A stretch of 64,000 nucleotides of DNA from UBA6168 sp041392505. GTDB lineage: Bacteria > Bacteroidota > Bacteroidia > Chitinophagales > Saprospiraceae. Location of the stretch: NCBI GenBank assembly GCA_041392505.1, contig JAWKLX010000007.1, positions 62,001 to 126,000 on the forward strand, given 5' to 3'. Under the pieces are notes generated by a model, which was not told the DNA's origin, searched no databases, and worked only from the letters and a program-made list of their open reading frames with translations. The translations under genes were made by a program, and so were the position numbers. This document shows, one piece after another, positions 35,128 through 44,395 of this stretch. Numbering within the stretch: position 1 is the stretch's first letter; every line of letters starts with the position of its first letter.

Positions 35128-36321
35128 ATGGCACATCATCAAGTACTTATTGTGGGTGGGGGATCGGCAGGCCTTACTGTAGGGGCAATGTTGCGAAATA
35201 AACCTAACGCACCCAATGTAACTATTATCGACCCGAGCGAAAAGCATTACTACCAGCCGATTTGGACGTTGGTTGGGGCGGGGGTTTTCCCAAAAGAAAT
35301 TTCAGAACGAATGGAGGGGGATTATATTCCTTCAGGAGCAGAGTGGATAAAAAGTTCAGTTGGCTCATTCGATCCAGACAACAATAGCCTTACGCTTGCT
35401 AATGGGGAAAAACACACCTACGATGTTTTGGTTGTAGCGGCTGGAATCCAAATAGATTGGGATAAAATTCCGGGCTTAAAAGAAAATGTTGGGAAAGCTG
35501 GAACCGGAGTTTGCTCGAACTATTCCTATGATACGGTTGAGAGCACTTTTGAAAATATTAAAGCTTTAAAAAAGGGGAAAGCTATTTTTACTGAACCCAA
35601 CACTCCCATTAAATGTGGTGGTGCCCCACAAAAGATAACCTACCTCGCATGCGATTATTGGCGGAAAAATGGGGTTCGGGGCAATATCGACGTGAAATTC
35701 TGTAAAGGAGGTCAAGGTATTTTTGCGGTTAAGAAATACGCTGATACCTTGAACAAAGTCGTAGAACGACATGGAATAAATACTGTTTGGAACCACAACC
35801 TAAAAGAAATCCGTGCGGATAAAAAACAGGCTGTCTTCCAACATTTGGAGACCAATGAAGATGTTGTACTGGATTATGATATGATCCACGTGACACCTCC
35901 GCAAAGTTCTCCCGATTTTATCAAGAACAGCCCATTGGCAGCCAGCACGGGATGGGTAGACGTAGATAAATTTACTACCCAGCACACCAAGTACAAAAAT
36001 GTCTTTTCATTAGGGGATTGTAGCAATTTACCAACTTCTAAAACGGGTGCAGCGATCCGCAAACAAGCGCCTGTTACGACGGAGAATATCATGTCTTATT
36101 TTGCTGGAAAGGAATTGACCAAACATTATGATGGATACACCTCTTGTCCATTGGTAACAGGTTACGGTAGCTTGATTTTGGCGGAATTTGATTATGACAA
36201 AAAACCAGCGGAGAGTTTTCCTTTTGATCAATCGCAGGAACGTTACAGTATGTATGCCTTAAAGGCGTATGGTTTGCCAAAAATGTACTGGCATGGTATG
36301 TTAAAAGGACGTGAGTTTTAA
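35128..36321 (+). CDS. sqr: Sulfide:quinone oxidoreductase (second copy)
   Basis: The second SQR, 397 residues, clearly related to the copy at 28782 along the whole length. FAD-binding is VGGGSAGLT at residue 9, the quinone-site motif is HYYQPIWTLVGAG, and the redox cysteines are Cys163 (PIKCGGAPQKI) and Cys340 (GYTSCPLVTGYGS). It has additional cysteines at 129 and 175 that the first copy lacks. The amphipathic end is YSMYALKAYGLPKMYWHGML. With DUF1641 upstream it looks like an SQR pair under the shared operator. A division of labour between the two (for example affinity or oxygen level) is possible but not shown. Confidence 0.93.
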   Translation: MAHHQVLIVGGGSAGLTVGAMLRNKPNAPNVTIIDPSEKHYYQPIWTLVGAGVFPKEISERMEGDYIPSGAEWIKSSVGSFDPDNNSLTLANGEKHTYDVLVVAAGIQIDWDKIPGLKENVGKAGTGVCSNYSYDTVESTFENIKALKKGKAIFTEPNTPIKCGGAPQKITYLACDYWRKNGVRGNIDVKFCKGGQGIFAVKKYADTLNKVVERHGINTVWNHNLKEIRADKKQAVFQHLETNEDVVLDYDMIHVTPPQSSPDFIKNSPLAASTGWVDVDKFTTQHTKYKNVFSLGDCSNLPTSKTGAAIRKQAPVTTENIMSYFAGKELTKHYDGYTSCPLVTGYGSLILAEFDYDKKPAESFPFDQSQERYSMYALKAYGLPKMYWHGMLKGREF

Positions 36322-36363
36322 AAGCATAATAAGTGGTGTTGGCACTAATCTTCAGTGCTGACA

Positions 36364-38592
36364 CTACTCTAAATTTTCTGCCATCCATTTTTCCAAGCTT
36401 TCGATAGTAAACATTTCTTCTCTTCCTTCCAATTTTTGACGAAGCCCTCCTACCAACTCCTCATTGATCGGTGCAGGAAACCCAACCGCAAATGAATTTT
36501 TTATAAAAACCATTAGGTCTGCGATTTTTTTATCGGTTAATTCAGGATTGTTTTTTATTCCTGGCATGACAAGGTTCATTTCATATTTTTTACCATTTAC
36601 GGTAACAGGTCCTTTTAATCCTTGTAAAGCGATTAATATCATTCTTTCCGTAGGGCCTGTCACATATTCGGAAGGGTAGAGTGGTGGTGCTAAATTCTCT
36701 ACCCCTTTTCCATCATAACCATGACAAGCAACACAATAGGTATTGTATAATTTAAATCCAGCAGTTCGGTCATCCAAAAATGGTTTGGTCATTAATTGAG
36801 GCGCTTGGATTTCGTTATTTTTTTTATTGAAAATTACCTGATTTAGCATGAAATAGATTGAGTCATTTTTTAAGTCTTTTATTTTCTTTAAAAATAATGC
36901 TTCTCTTTCGCTTATTCCACTAATAAGTGCCTCGCAATAAATAGGATCGTTGCTATATTCTTTCGCTAAATCCAACCATAACTCATCGCCTTTTTTTGTG
37001 TTCAACTTTCCAGCATAATGACATAAATACAAGTTATAAAACTGGTTATTCCTTTCTTCAGATTCTTGGAAAATAGGTGTGCTTTCATTGCTATTTTCTA
37101 AAGTTGATAGATATATAATTTGCTGTTTAACTTGTTGGAAATCAGTGTTTTTAAATGCATCGGATAATATGGTATCGTCCAATATTCCAAGTCCTTCTAA
37201 AGTCCATAAGGCATGTATTCGCCCCAAATAACCTGAATCTTTCATTGCGATTTTTACCAAATCATCTTTAAGGCTTTTATCTCCTGAAAAAATTATTTCT
37301 CTTTGGGCGAGCATTCGCAATTCCAAATTTTTGTTATTTAATAACGGTAAAAAATCTTTTGTCCTAAATTTTGAATAGTCATTTAATTTTGGGCTGACTT
37401 TCTCCGTACTCACTACCTGATAAATTCGTCCAATTCCATTTATTTTTTCTAATCCTTTAGTTAATATTTTCTCCCTTAAATAACTTGTCATATATGCCCG
37501 ATGCTGGATAATTCCTTGCCTTAAATCAACTATATATAGTGCACCATCATATCCTGTGTATAAATTAACAGGGCGAAAAGTTTCATCTTTTGAAAATAAA
37601 AATTCATCGTCAAAATAGGCTAACTTTGCTTTCGTTTTTACGCCGTCATTTTCTAAAATATACCGCTTAATTAAATTAGCTTCCGGGCCGCACACAAAAG
37701 CATTTCCGTAATATTGATCTGGAAATTGACCACCCAAATAAATCAATGGCCCACACGCAGAAGTAAAGGTCGTTAGCTTATCGTTTTCGTCCAAAACTCC
37801 TTCCTCATATCCTCGATTGACGGCAGTTGCTTGATAAGGAAAAACCCTAAAATCATCAGCTATTCTTTGTTGCAAACCATATTTTATTTTTTGGAAAGGG
37901 TTTTGAATTAATACATTAGGCATTACATAATCACCTATCAACGGGTCACTGTTGGAGTTGTAAAATAGTCTGCCCTGGTTGTCATGGGTAAGCCCCCATT
38001 GCCCTCGGAAAGAGGTTGCTTCTTTTAGCCAAACCCCGTCTTTTCTCCGGTAACGGGCGTTTGATTTTGCGCTGTAAATCCAATTGTCCAAATTATATAG
38101 AAGGCCGTTTGGTTGGTGTTCTATATTTCCCCCGATAACATACAGTGAATCAACAAGTTCTGGTTGGCCAGGCTGATCATTCTCAATGGATGTCCACCAT
38201 AGATTGGTGCCTTCTGAATAAAGCAATCCATCATAAACCAACGCTAACGTCCTTGGTGCTAGGAGACTATCTAAAAAAATGGAGCGGGTATCCATTTGGC
38301 CATCTTGGTCTTCATCAGTCAAAATCGCTATTTTCCCGTCAGGTAAATCTTCGTCCGATCCATCAATATCCCTCATATATCCAGGTAATTCCACTACCCA
38401 AATTCTTCCTCTTTTATCGAACTGCATGGCAACTGGTGAGTCTAACAAAGGCTCTGCAGCAATTAGTTTTATGCTAAATCCATCTTGCAATATAAATTCG
38501 GAGGTATCAAGAATTGGCTCGGCTTTTTTTTGGCAAGAAAAAAAAACAAAAATCGTCAAGGCTAAAACCAAGTAAGTGTATTTGCAAACCAT
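36364..38592 (-). CDS. Beta-propeller lipoprotein with C-terminal cytochrome c domain
   Basis: A protein of 742 residues. The start is a lipoprotein signal with the lipobox FFSC (Cys20), so it is anchored in the envelope. Residues about 35-390 form a sugar-dehydrogenase-like beta-propeller (LQDGFSIKLIAAEPLLDSPVAMQFDKRGRIWVVELPGY; RIWVVE; YDGALYIVDL), followed by a helical HEAT-like part (about 410-600). The C-terminal haem domain has CVACHGYDGKG near residue 637 and a methionine ligand likely in NLVMPGI. Such fusions are common in Bacteroidota and Planctomycetota and are thought to oxidise sugars, but the substrate is unknown. It lies near a DUF1080 gene, a frequent companion. Confidence 0.85.
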   Translation of the reverse strand: MVCKYTYLVLALTIFVFFSCQKKAEPILDTSEFILQDGFSIKLIAAEPLLDSPVAMQFDKRGRIWVVELPGYMRDIDGSDEDLPDGKIAILTDEDQDGQMDTRSIFLDSLLAPRTLALVYDGLLYSEGTNLWWTSIENDQPGQPELVDSLYVIGGNIEHQPNGLLYNLDNWIYSAKSNARYRRKDGVWLKEATSFRGQWGLTHDNQGRLFYNSNSDPLIGDYVMPNVLIQNPFQKIKYGLQQRIADDFRVFPYQATAVNRGYEEGVLDENDKLTTFTSACGPLIYLGGQFPDQYYGNAFVCGPEANLIKRYILENDGVKTKAKLAYFDDEFLFSKDETFRPVNLYTGYDGALYIVDLRQGIIQHRAYMTSYLREKILTKGLEKINGIGRIYQVVSTEKVSPKLNDYSKFRTKDFLPLLNNKNLELRMLAQREIIFSGDKSLKDDLVKIAMKDSGYLGRIHALWTLEGLGILDDTILSDAFKNTDFQQVKQQIIYLSTLENSNESTPIFQESEERNNQFYNLYLCHYAGKLNTKKGDELWLDLAKEYSNDPIYCEALISGISEREALFLKKIKDLKNDSIYFMLNQVIFNKKNNEIQAPQLMTKPFLDDRTAGFKLYNTYCVACHGYDGKGVENLAPPLYPSEYVTGPTERMILIALQGLKGPVTVNGKKYEMNLVMPGIKNNPELTDKKIADLMVFIKNSFAVGFPAPINEELVGGLRQKLEGREEMFTIESLEKWMAENLE

Positions 38593-38657
38593 ATTATTTG
38601 TAATTATGTGGATTAAAAATTAAACGGTAAATTAATTCCTTTTTAAAAATTGTCAAT

Positions 38658-40739
38658 ATGAAGCCATGGGTTTTATTATTTAAACTATTCCTTCTTTCTA
38701 CTCTGCTGCAAGGACAGGAATTGTCAATAAATGTGCAAGATATAGATATAGTCCGTGATGAATGGGGTGTACCGCATATTTTTGGAAAAACAGATGTGGA
38801 TGTGGCTTATGGTTTCGCATGGGCACAGGCTGAGGATGATTTCAAGACCTTGCAGGAAATGATGTTGCCAATTCGTGGCTTGACAGGATTAGTAAAAGGG
38901 AAAAAAGGAGCAGGCATTGATATGTTGGTGCATTTAATTGAAGCTCATTCTATAGTTGATGATAAATTCGAGCAATCGTTTACACCATATTTTAAGAACT
39001 ATTTAAAAGCTTATGCTCAAGGTATTAATGCTTACGCTCAAGCGCATCCAAAGGAAATTTTACACCAAAAATTATTTCCAATTAATGAATACGATATTGT
39101 AAAAGGATTTGTTTTAGGCTTGTCCTTAATGTCTCATACTCATAAAGAAATAATAAAATTATTAGAGAATAACGTTGAAAATATTCAAATGCCAGAAGCT
39201 TCCGGTTCCAATGGATTTGCAATTAGTAGTAGTAAGACCAAAGATGAAAAAACTTATTTAGCAATTAATTCGCACCAGCCTTTGGAAGGACCTTATTCCT
39301 GGTACGAAGCCCATTTAGTTAGTGAGGAGGGATTGAATATTTTGGGAGCAACTTTTGTTGGAAGCCCTGTCATTTCTGTTGGAACAAACCAAAATCTGGG
39401 TTGGGGACATACATTAAATTATGCTGATTTTAGTGATATTTTTCAGTTGGAAATGAATCCCAATAATAGTATGCAATATAAATTGGATGGACATTGGGAA
39501 ACGTTGGAAAAATATGACACCAAGGCAAGGGTTAAAATAATAAAATTGTTTAAAATAGGGGTAAAGCAGAAATTTTATAAAAGTAAATATGGCGTTACTT
39601 TTAAAACAGACAATGGTTATTTTGCACTTCGCCTTTCTGCCAATAAAGTTATTCATTCGCCTGAACAATGGTATCGAATGAATAAAGCAAGAAATTATTC
39701 AGAATTTAGGAAAGCCCTGCAAATGCAGGCACTTCCGTGCATGAACCTAATATATGCAGACAAGGATGATCACATTTATTATTTAGGAAATGGTTTGTTT
39801 CCTAAGAGAAATCCAAAGTACAATTGGCAGGGAGTCCTACCCGGAAATACGACTGAAACATTATGGGCAAATGATTTTTATCCATTGGATAGTTTGCCCC
39901 AATCTCTCGATCCCTCCTCGGGATATGTTTATAATTGTAACCATACACCGTTTTTATGTACTGATGAAAAAGAGAACCCGGTTTATGAAAATGTACCCTA
40001 TACTGCTGGGTATCAAGCACCTACTATTTTGACAAATCGAGCAGTTCGATTTTATGAACTCATCAACCACTATGACAAATTGGATTATGAAGATTTTAAA
40101 AAGATAAAGTACGATCGGTTCTATAGCAACCCAATATTATCTTACCCGAAACTGGAAATTTTATTTCAATTGGATGCAAGCAAAAATCCTTCGATTGCAA
40201 ATAGTATTGAATTATTGAAAAAATGGAATCGGGAAGCTGATGTGGAAAGTGAAGCCGCAGCACTATTTGTTTTAACAATTAAATATTTAAGAAGAGAATT
40301 AAAAGAAAATAATAAGTGGCGGATGGGAGATTATATAAATGAGAAAATAATCATTGAAGCTATTGCCTATTCACAAGATTATATGAAAAAACATTTTGGA
40401 AAAAGTCCTGTTACATTGGGTGAATTACAAAGGCATTCTCGCGGAAAGGTGGATTTACCAGTTTCGGGAGGTCCGGATGTATTAGCGGCTATGAAATCGA
40501 TCGAAAGAAAGGATGGCCGATTGCGTGCCGACTCTGGAGATTCTTATATTGAATTGGTTCGTTATTCCGATGAGGGTGTTGAAATAGAGTCAGTAAATGC
40601 ATTCGGCTCCTCTGCCAAACCGGATAATCCCCATTATACCGATCAAATGGAAATGTACGTTAATCGCCAACTCAAAAAAATGACCCTTGATAAAGAAATG
40701 ATTTACAAAAATGCAGAGTCGATTTATCACCCGAAATAA
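38658..40739 (+). CDS. Penicillin acylase family protein (acyl-homoserine lactone acylase-like)
   Basis: A secreted Ntn-hydrolase of 693 residues with a signal peptide (MKPWVLLFKLFLLSTLLQGQ). The A-chain has VRDEWGVPHIFGKTDVDVAYGFAWAQAEDDF. The nucleophile serine is in ASGSNGFAISSSKT near residue 185, where self-cleavage would take place, and the B-chain continues NSHQPLEGPYSWYEAHL, VGTNQNLGWGHTLNYADF, GYVYNCNHTPF and PDNPHYTDQMEMYVN. It is closer to the aculeacin/PvdQ-type acylases than the paralogue at 13123, and the two share little beyond the catalytic motifs. It is transcribed divergently from the beta-propeller gene with 65 bases between. Confidence 0.9.
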   Translation: MKPWVLLFKLFLLSTLLQGQELSINVQDIDIVRDEWGVPHIFGKTDVDVAYGFAWAQAEDDFKTLQEMMLPIRGLTGLVKGKKGAGIDMLVHLIEAHSIVDDKFEQSFTPYFKNYLKAYAQGINAYAQAHPKEILHQKLFPINEYDIVKGFVLGLSLMSHTHKEIIKLLENNVENIQMPEASGSNGFAISSSKTKDEKTYLAINSHQPLEGPYSWYEAHLVSEEGLNILGATFVGSPVISVGTNQNLGWGHTLNYADFSDIFQLEMNPNNSMQYKLDGHWETLEKYDTKARVKIIKLFKIGVKQKFYKSKYGVTFKTDNGYFALRLSANKVIHSPEQWYRMNKARNYSEFRKALQMQALPCMNLIYADKDDHIYYLGNGLFPKRNPKYNWQGVLPGNTTETLWANDFYPLDSLPQSLDPSSGYVYNCNHTPFLCTDEKENPVYENVPYTAGYQAPTILTNRAVRFYELINHYDKLDYEDFKKIKYDRFYSNPILSYPKLEILFQLDASKNPSIANSIELLKKWNREADVESEAAALFVLTIKYLRRELKENNKWRMGDYINEKIIIEAIAYSQDYMKKHFGKSPVTLGELQRHSRGKVDLPVSGGPDVLAAMKSIERKDGRLRADSGDSYIELVRYSDEGVEIESVNAFGSSAKPDNPHYTDQMEMYVNRQLKKMTLDKEMIYKNAESIYHPK

Positions 40740-40810
40740 TAAATTATTTTTTTTCAGAAGTTCTTAGATTTCGATTTTTTACGCTTGTACTTAAAATGTT
40801 GTGTCAACGC

Positions 40811-41524
40811 CTAATTTTTATTTTTTTCAATTAAATTAATAACAGGTGCATTATTGGAATCGTTTTTAATTTCATTTTCTAACCCTTCTGTTTTTATTTT
40901 AATATTTCGCCATATTACTTTTTTCCCTTCTTGTTCTTTTTTTCCAATACTATGGACTTGGAAAGCAATAAAGCCTTCGGCTGTCATATCATCCAACAAA
41001 TTAGCGCATGGAATGCCATTAACCCACGTTTTTATTTCGTGTCCAATAGCCTCAATTCGGTAGCGGTTCCATTTTCCATTTATCCAAGCTTCTTGCCCTT
41101 TTGGGTTGTCTGTTAATGGATAAAGCCAGCCACGGCGGGCCTCTTCATAAATACCGCCTGCCCATTTTCGAGGGCTGGTCTCAATTTCAACTTGGTAACC
41201 ATGCACCCTGCCGTCCATGTATTCAGGGTTGGATTCGCTGCGGATTTGAACGCCAGAATTTAAACCAGTATCAATTTTTACTTCGAATTCCAAAATAAAA
41301 TCACTGTAGTTTTTTTTGGTGGCCAAAAAGCTGTTAGGTGTATTTAATTTTGAAATGCCGATTATTTTTTTCCCTTTTATTTTAAAATCTGCCTCTCCGT
41401 TTAATTGATGGAAATTATTGGTTTTATTTTTTCCCAATAAATTCGTCCAGCCTTCTTGGGAAATTATTGGACAGGAAATAGAAAGGAAAAATAGGGCTGT
41501 AAATACTGATTTAATAAATCTCAT
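40811..41524 (-). CDS. DUF1080 (3-keto-disaccharide hydrolase-like) secreted protein
   Basis: A protein of 237 residues with a signal peptide (residues 1-22) and one DUF1080 domain, a concanavalin-like beta-sandwich. Family marks are GWTNLLGKNKTNNFHQLNGEADFKIKGKKIIG at the start, the acidic-rich DFILEFEVKIDTGLNSGVQIRSE near residue 80, GYQVEIETSPRKWAGGIYEEARRGWLYP near 110 and ADMTAEGFIAFQVHSIGKKEQ (here LDDMTAEGFIAFQVHS) near the end. Some members hydrolyse 3-keto-glycosides. It lies convergent with the acylase gene. The last 25 residues are rich in Asn and Lys and are not part of the domain. Confidence 0.88.
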   Translation of the reverse strand: MRFIKSVFTALFFLSISCPIISQEGWTNLLGKNKTNNFHQLNGEADFKIKGKKIIGISKLNTPNSFLATKKNYSDFILEFEVKIDTGLNSGVQIRSESNPEYMDGRVHGYQVEIETSPRKWAGGIYEEARRGWLYPLTDNPKGQEAWINGKWNRYRIEAIGHEIKTWVNGIPCANLLDDMTAEGFIAFQVHSIGKKEQEGKKVIWRNIKIKTEGLENEIKNDSNNAPVINLIEKNKN

Positions 41525-41541
41525 TTTATTTATTTTAAATG

Positions 41542-41575
41542 AAAAAAGGTGAACAGGAATTTTCCCTGTTCACCT
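41542..41575 (-). terminator. Terminator of sucD
   Basis: AGGTGAACAGG at 41547-41557 pairs with CCTGTTCACCT at 41565-41575. On the minus strand a run of T residues follows. Confidence 0.85.
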
Positions 41576-41606
41576 CTGCAAGATATAATATGATGATTAA
41601 AATTAA

Positions 41607-42482
41607 TTAACCTGCCAATACTTTTTTCATTGTCTCTCCGATGCTTGCTGGTGACTCGACTACATGGATGCCACAAGCGGCCATGATTTTCATTTTGGCT
41701 TCAGCCGTATCATCTGCACCTCCAATGATAGCTCCAGCATGTCCCATCGTTCTACCTTTTGGCGCCGTTTGGCCAGCAATAAATCCGACAACTGGTTTAG
41801 TGCCGAATTCCTTGATATAATGAGCGGCCTCTGCTTCCATACCACCACCTATTTCCCCAATCATTACAATGCCATCTGTATCTGGATCATTCATCAGTAG
41901 CTCAACGGCTTCTTTGGTAGTAGTCCCGACTATAGGATCACCACCAATTCCAATGCAGGTAGATTGCCCCATGCCAGCTTTGGTGACTTGGTCAACGGCT
42001 TCATAAGTCAATGTACCTGAGCGGCTTACGATACCAATTCTTCCTGGGGTGTGGATGAAACCAGGCATAATTCCGCACTTAGCTCCACCGGGAGTCATGA
42101 CTCCTGGGCAGTTAGGGCCAACCAATCGGGTCTGTGGGAAATTATTCAAATAGGCTTTGACTTTCACCATATCCTGCACTGGAATTCCTTCCGTTATGCA
42201 TATAATGGTTTTTATCCCAGCATCCGCTGCTTCCATTATTGCATCTCCGGCAAATGCCGGTGGAACGAAAATGACCGAAACATCTGCCCCTGCCAGGTTT
42301 ACAGCCTGTTCAACCGTATCAAAAACCGGTTTGTCCAAATGTGTCTGGCCGCCTTTTCCAGGAGTGACGCCACCAACGACGTTTGTGCCATATTCTATCA
42401 TTTGGGTGGCGTGGAACGTTCCTTCTTTTCCAGTGAACCCTTGAACTATTACTTTAGAATCTTTAGTGACTAATACTGCCAT
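41607..42482 (-). CDS. sucD: Succinyl-CoA ligase (ADP-forming) subunit alpha
   Basis: TCA-cycle enzyme that makes ATP or GTP from succinyl-CoA. The 291 residues fit the family. The CoA-binding start is QGFTGKEGTFHATQMIEYG, followed by GGVTPGKGGQTHLDKPVFDTV, GPNCPGVMTPGGAKCGIMPG, GIVSRSGTLTYEA and the phosphorylated histidine in TMGHAGAIIGG near residue 247. The beta subunit gene (sucC) is not in the window; in Bacteroidota the two are often apart. Confidence 0.97.
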   Translation of the reverse strand: MAVLVTKDSKVIVQGFTGKEGTFHATQMIEYGTNVVGGVTPGKGGQTHLDKPVFDTVEQAVNLAGADVSVIFVPPAFAGDAIMEAADAGIKTIICITEGIPVQDMVKVKAYLNNFPQTRLVGPNCPGVMTPGGAKCGIMPGFIHTPGRIGIVSRSGTLTYEAVDQVTKAGMGQSTCIGIGGDPIVGTTTKEAVELLMNDPDTDGIVMIGEIGGGMEAEAAHYIKEFGTKPVVGFIAGQTAPKGRTMGHAGAIIGGADDTAEAKMKIMAACGIHVVESPASIGETMKKVLAG

Positions 42483-42483
42483 T

Positions 42484-42513
42484 TAGTGATTAGTTGATTA
42501 GTGATTAGTTGAT
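42484..42513 (+). repeat. Perfect 15-bp tandem duplication
   Basis: TAGTGATTAGTTGAT occurs twice in direct succession just upstream of sucD. Similar low-complexity words recur between other genes in the window. Confidence 0.75.
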
Positions 42514-42630
42514 TTGTAAATAAATTAAGCGTAATTCAAGTAGTAGCAATTAATGATTTAAAGAGAAAGAAGATAAAACAGAATTCAAAAATATGTTTTA
42601 ACACTCTTAGTTTAATCACTAATTAACTAA

Positions 42631-42945
42631 TTACTGATCACTCTTTTCAATTACAAATACGTCCTCGTCGGACTTGTGCATGTGGTATTTCTCACGGGCA
42701 AATTCCTCTTTGTTTGATTCGATTTTCAAACGGTCTTCTTTTGCCTGTTCGATTTCTTTTTCAAAATAAGCTTTGTCGTGCTCCAATCTTTCTACTGAAT
42801 TTTTCAACTTCAGCTGGGTCAACAAATCGTGTTTGTCAACAAAAACCAACAAGAAAAAAAATAGGGCAAGCACGACGAAGTATTTGTTTCGAAGTGGTGC
42901 CGGCAGTTGTTTCATCAACTGATCGAAAGGATTAGAAGCAGCCAT
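42631..42945 (-). CDS. Septum formation initiator family protein (FtsB/DivIC)
   Basis: A bitopic membrane protein of 104 residues. A short cytoplasmic start is followed by one membrane segment at about 23-38 (FVVLALFFFLLVFV) and a coiled coil at about 45-85 (LKLKNSVERLEHDKAYFEKEIEQAKEDRLKIES). The end EFAREKYHMHKSDEDVFVI is the typical motif of DivIC/FtsB proteins, which connect FtsL and FtsQ in the divisome. It lies directly downstream of eno, as ftsB does in many bacteria. Confidence 0.88.
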   Translation of the reverse strand: MAASNPFDQLMKQLPAPLRNKYFVVLALFFFLLVFVDKHDLLTQLKLKNSVERLEHDKAYFEKEIEQAKEDRLKIESNKEEFAREKYHMHKSDEDVFVIEKSDQ

Positions 42946-42975
42946 AACTTGTTTGGTGGTTGAATGGCTGAATGG

Positions 42976-43020
42976 TTAGGTGGTTTGAACGGCGTACTTA
43001 AAAGCCATATAACCACCTAA
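42976..43020. repeat. Inverted repeat between divIC and eno
   Basis: TTAGGTGGTT at 42976-42985 and AACCACCTAA at 43011-43020 are perfect complements with a 25-base gap. There is no T run, so it is not a standard terminator. Confidence 0.6.
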
Positions 43021-43036
43021 CTATCAAACCATTAAA

Positions 43037-44323
43037 TTATTTTGTCAGAATTGCCCTGCCTGGGTAATACCCGGAATCTCCCAATTCTTCCTCTATTCTT
43101 AACAACTGATTGTATTTCGCAATCCTGTCAGAACGAGAGGCAGAACCAGTTTTGATCTGTCCGGTGTTCAAGGCAACAGCGAGGTCTGCAATAGTGGTGT
43201 CTTCTGTTTCGCCAGATCGATGGCTCATCACCGATGTATAAGCATTGCGATGGGCGAGGCTGACGGCATTGATCGTTTCGGTCAGCGTACCGATTTGATT
43301 AACTTTTATCAAAATCGAATTGGCAATGCCTAAATCAATTCCTTTTTGCAAACGTACAGTATTTGTGACAAACAGGTCATCCCCAACGAGTTGAGTTTTT
43401 TTGCCAATCGCTTTGGTCAGTGCTTTCCAGCCCTTCCAGTCATCTTCATACATGCCATCTTCGATGGAATAGATAGGGTATTTTTCCACCCATTCTTTCC
43501 AATAGGCAACCATTTCCGTAGGTGTCAACTTATCCCCGGTTGATTGGTGGAAATGATAAACGCCTTCGTCTTCTAAGTAAAATTCTGAGGCAGCCGCATC
43601 CATAGCGATCATCATGTCTTCACCTGGGCGATAACCTGCCTTTTCTATCGCTTGTAAAACCGTTTCGATTGCCTCTTTATTTGATTTCAAATTGGGTGCA
43701 AACCCACCTTCATCTCCCACATTGGTGGAGTGCTTTTTCTTTTTCAAAACATCTTTTAGGTGGTGAAACACTTCAACCCCCATTCGTAAGCCTTGTGAAA
43801 AAGTCTCAGCCCCTACAGGCATAATCATGAATTCTTGGAAATCAATACTATTGTCAGCGTGGGAGCCACCGTTCAAGATATTCATCATGGGGACTGGCAA
43901 AACGTGTGCATTTGCACCGCCGATGTAGCGGTATAGCGGCAAATTTGACTCCTCAGCTGCAGCCTTGGCTACGGCAAGGGAAACCCCTAAAATAGCATTG
44001 GCCCCAAGATTACCTTTATTAGAAGTACCGTCCAATTCAATCATCAAATCGTCAATGTATCTTTGATCGGTCACGTCTTCCCCTATAATATGGTCGGCAA
44101 TAATTTCTTCTACATTGGAACAAGCTTTGACAACGCCTTTTCCCAGGTAGCGTTCCTTATCTCCATCCCGCAATTCCACCGCTTCATGCGCACCTGTGGA
44201 AGCACCTGATGGAACAGCCGCCCGTCCTACATAGCCTTCTTCGGTCAATACTTCTACTTCAATGGTTGGGTTTCCCCGTGAATCGAGGATTTCTCTTGCG
44301 ATAACATCTATAATGGCACTCAT
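43037..44323 (-). CDS. eno: Enolase
   Basis: Glycolytic enzyme converting 2-phosphoglycerate to phosphoenolpyruvate. The 428 residues fit the family. Marks are REILDSRGNPTIEVEV at the start, PSGASTGAHEAVELRDGD, the magnesium ligands in MIAMDAAASEFY, SIEDGMYEDDW and VGDDLFVTN, the catalytic lysine in ILIKVNQIGTLTET, and the family signature SHRSGETEDTTIADLAV. It is flanked by carA upstream and a divIC gene downstream, a conserved order in Bacteroidota. Confidence 0.98.
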   Translation of the reverse strand: MSAIIDVIAREILDSRGNPTIEVEVLTEEGYVGRAAVPSGASTGAHEAVELRDGDKERYLGKGVVKACSNVEEIIADHIIGEDVTDQRYIDDLMIELDGTSNKGNLGANAILGVSLAVAKAAAEESNLPLYRYIGGANAHVLPVPMMNILNGGSHADNSIDFQEFMIMPVGAETFSQGLRMGVEVFHHLKDVLKKKKHSTNVGDEGGFAPNLKSNKEAIETVLQAIEKAGYRPGEDMMIAMDAAASEFYLEDEGVYHFHQSTGDKLTPTEMVAYWKEWVEKYPIYSIEDGMYEDDWKGWKALTKAIGKKTQLVGDDLFVTNTVRLQKGIDLGIANSILIKVNQIGTLTETINAVSLAHRNAYTSVMSHRSGETEDTTIADLAVALNTGQIKTGSASRSDRIAKYNQLLRIEEELGDSGYYPGRAILTK

Positions 44324-44395
44324 TGTTTATGTTGATTTTTTGATTATTGATAGGTTGGTTAGAACTGTTTCGGTTGCTAAACACACCTCACATAA

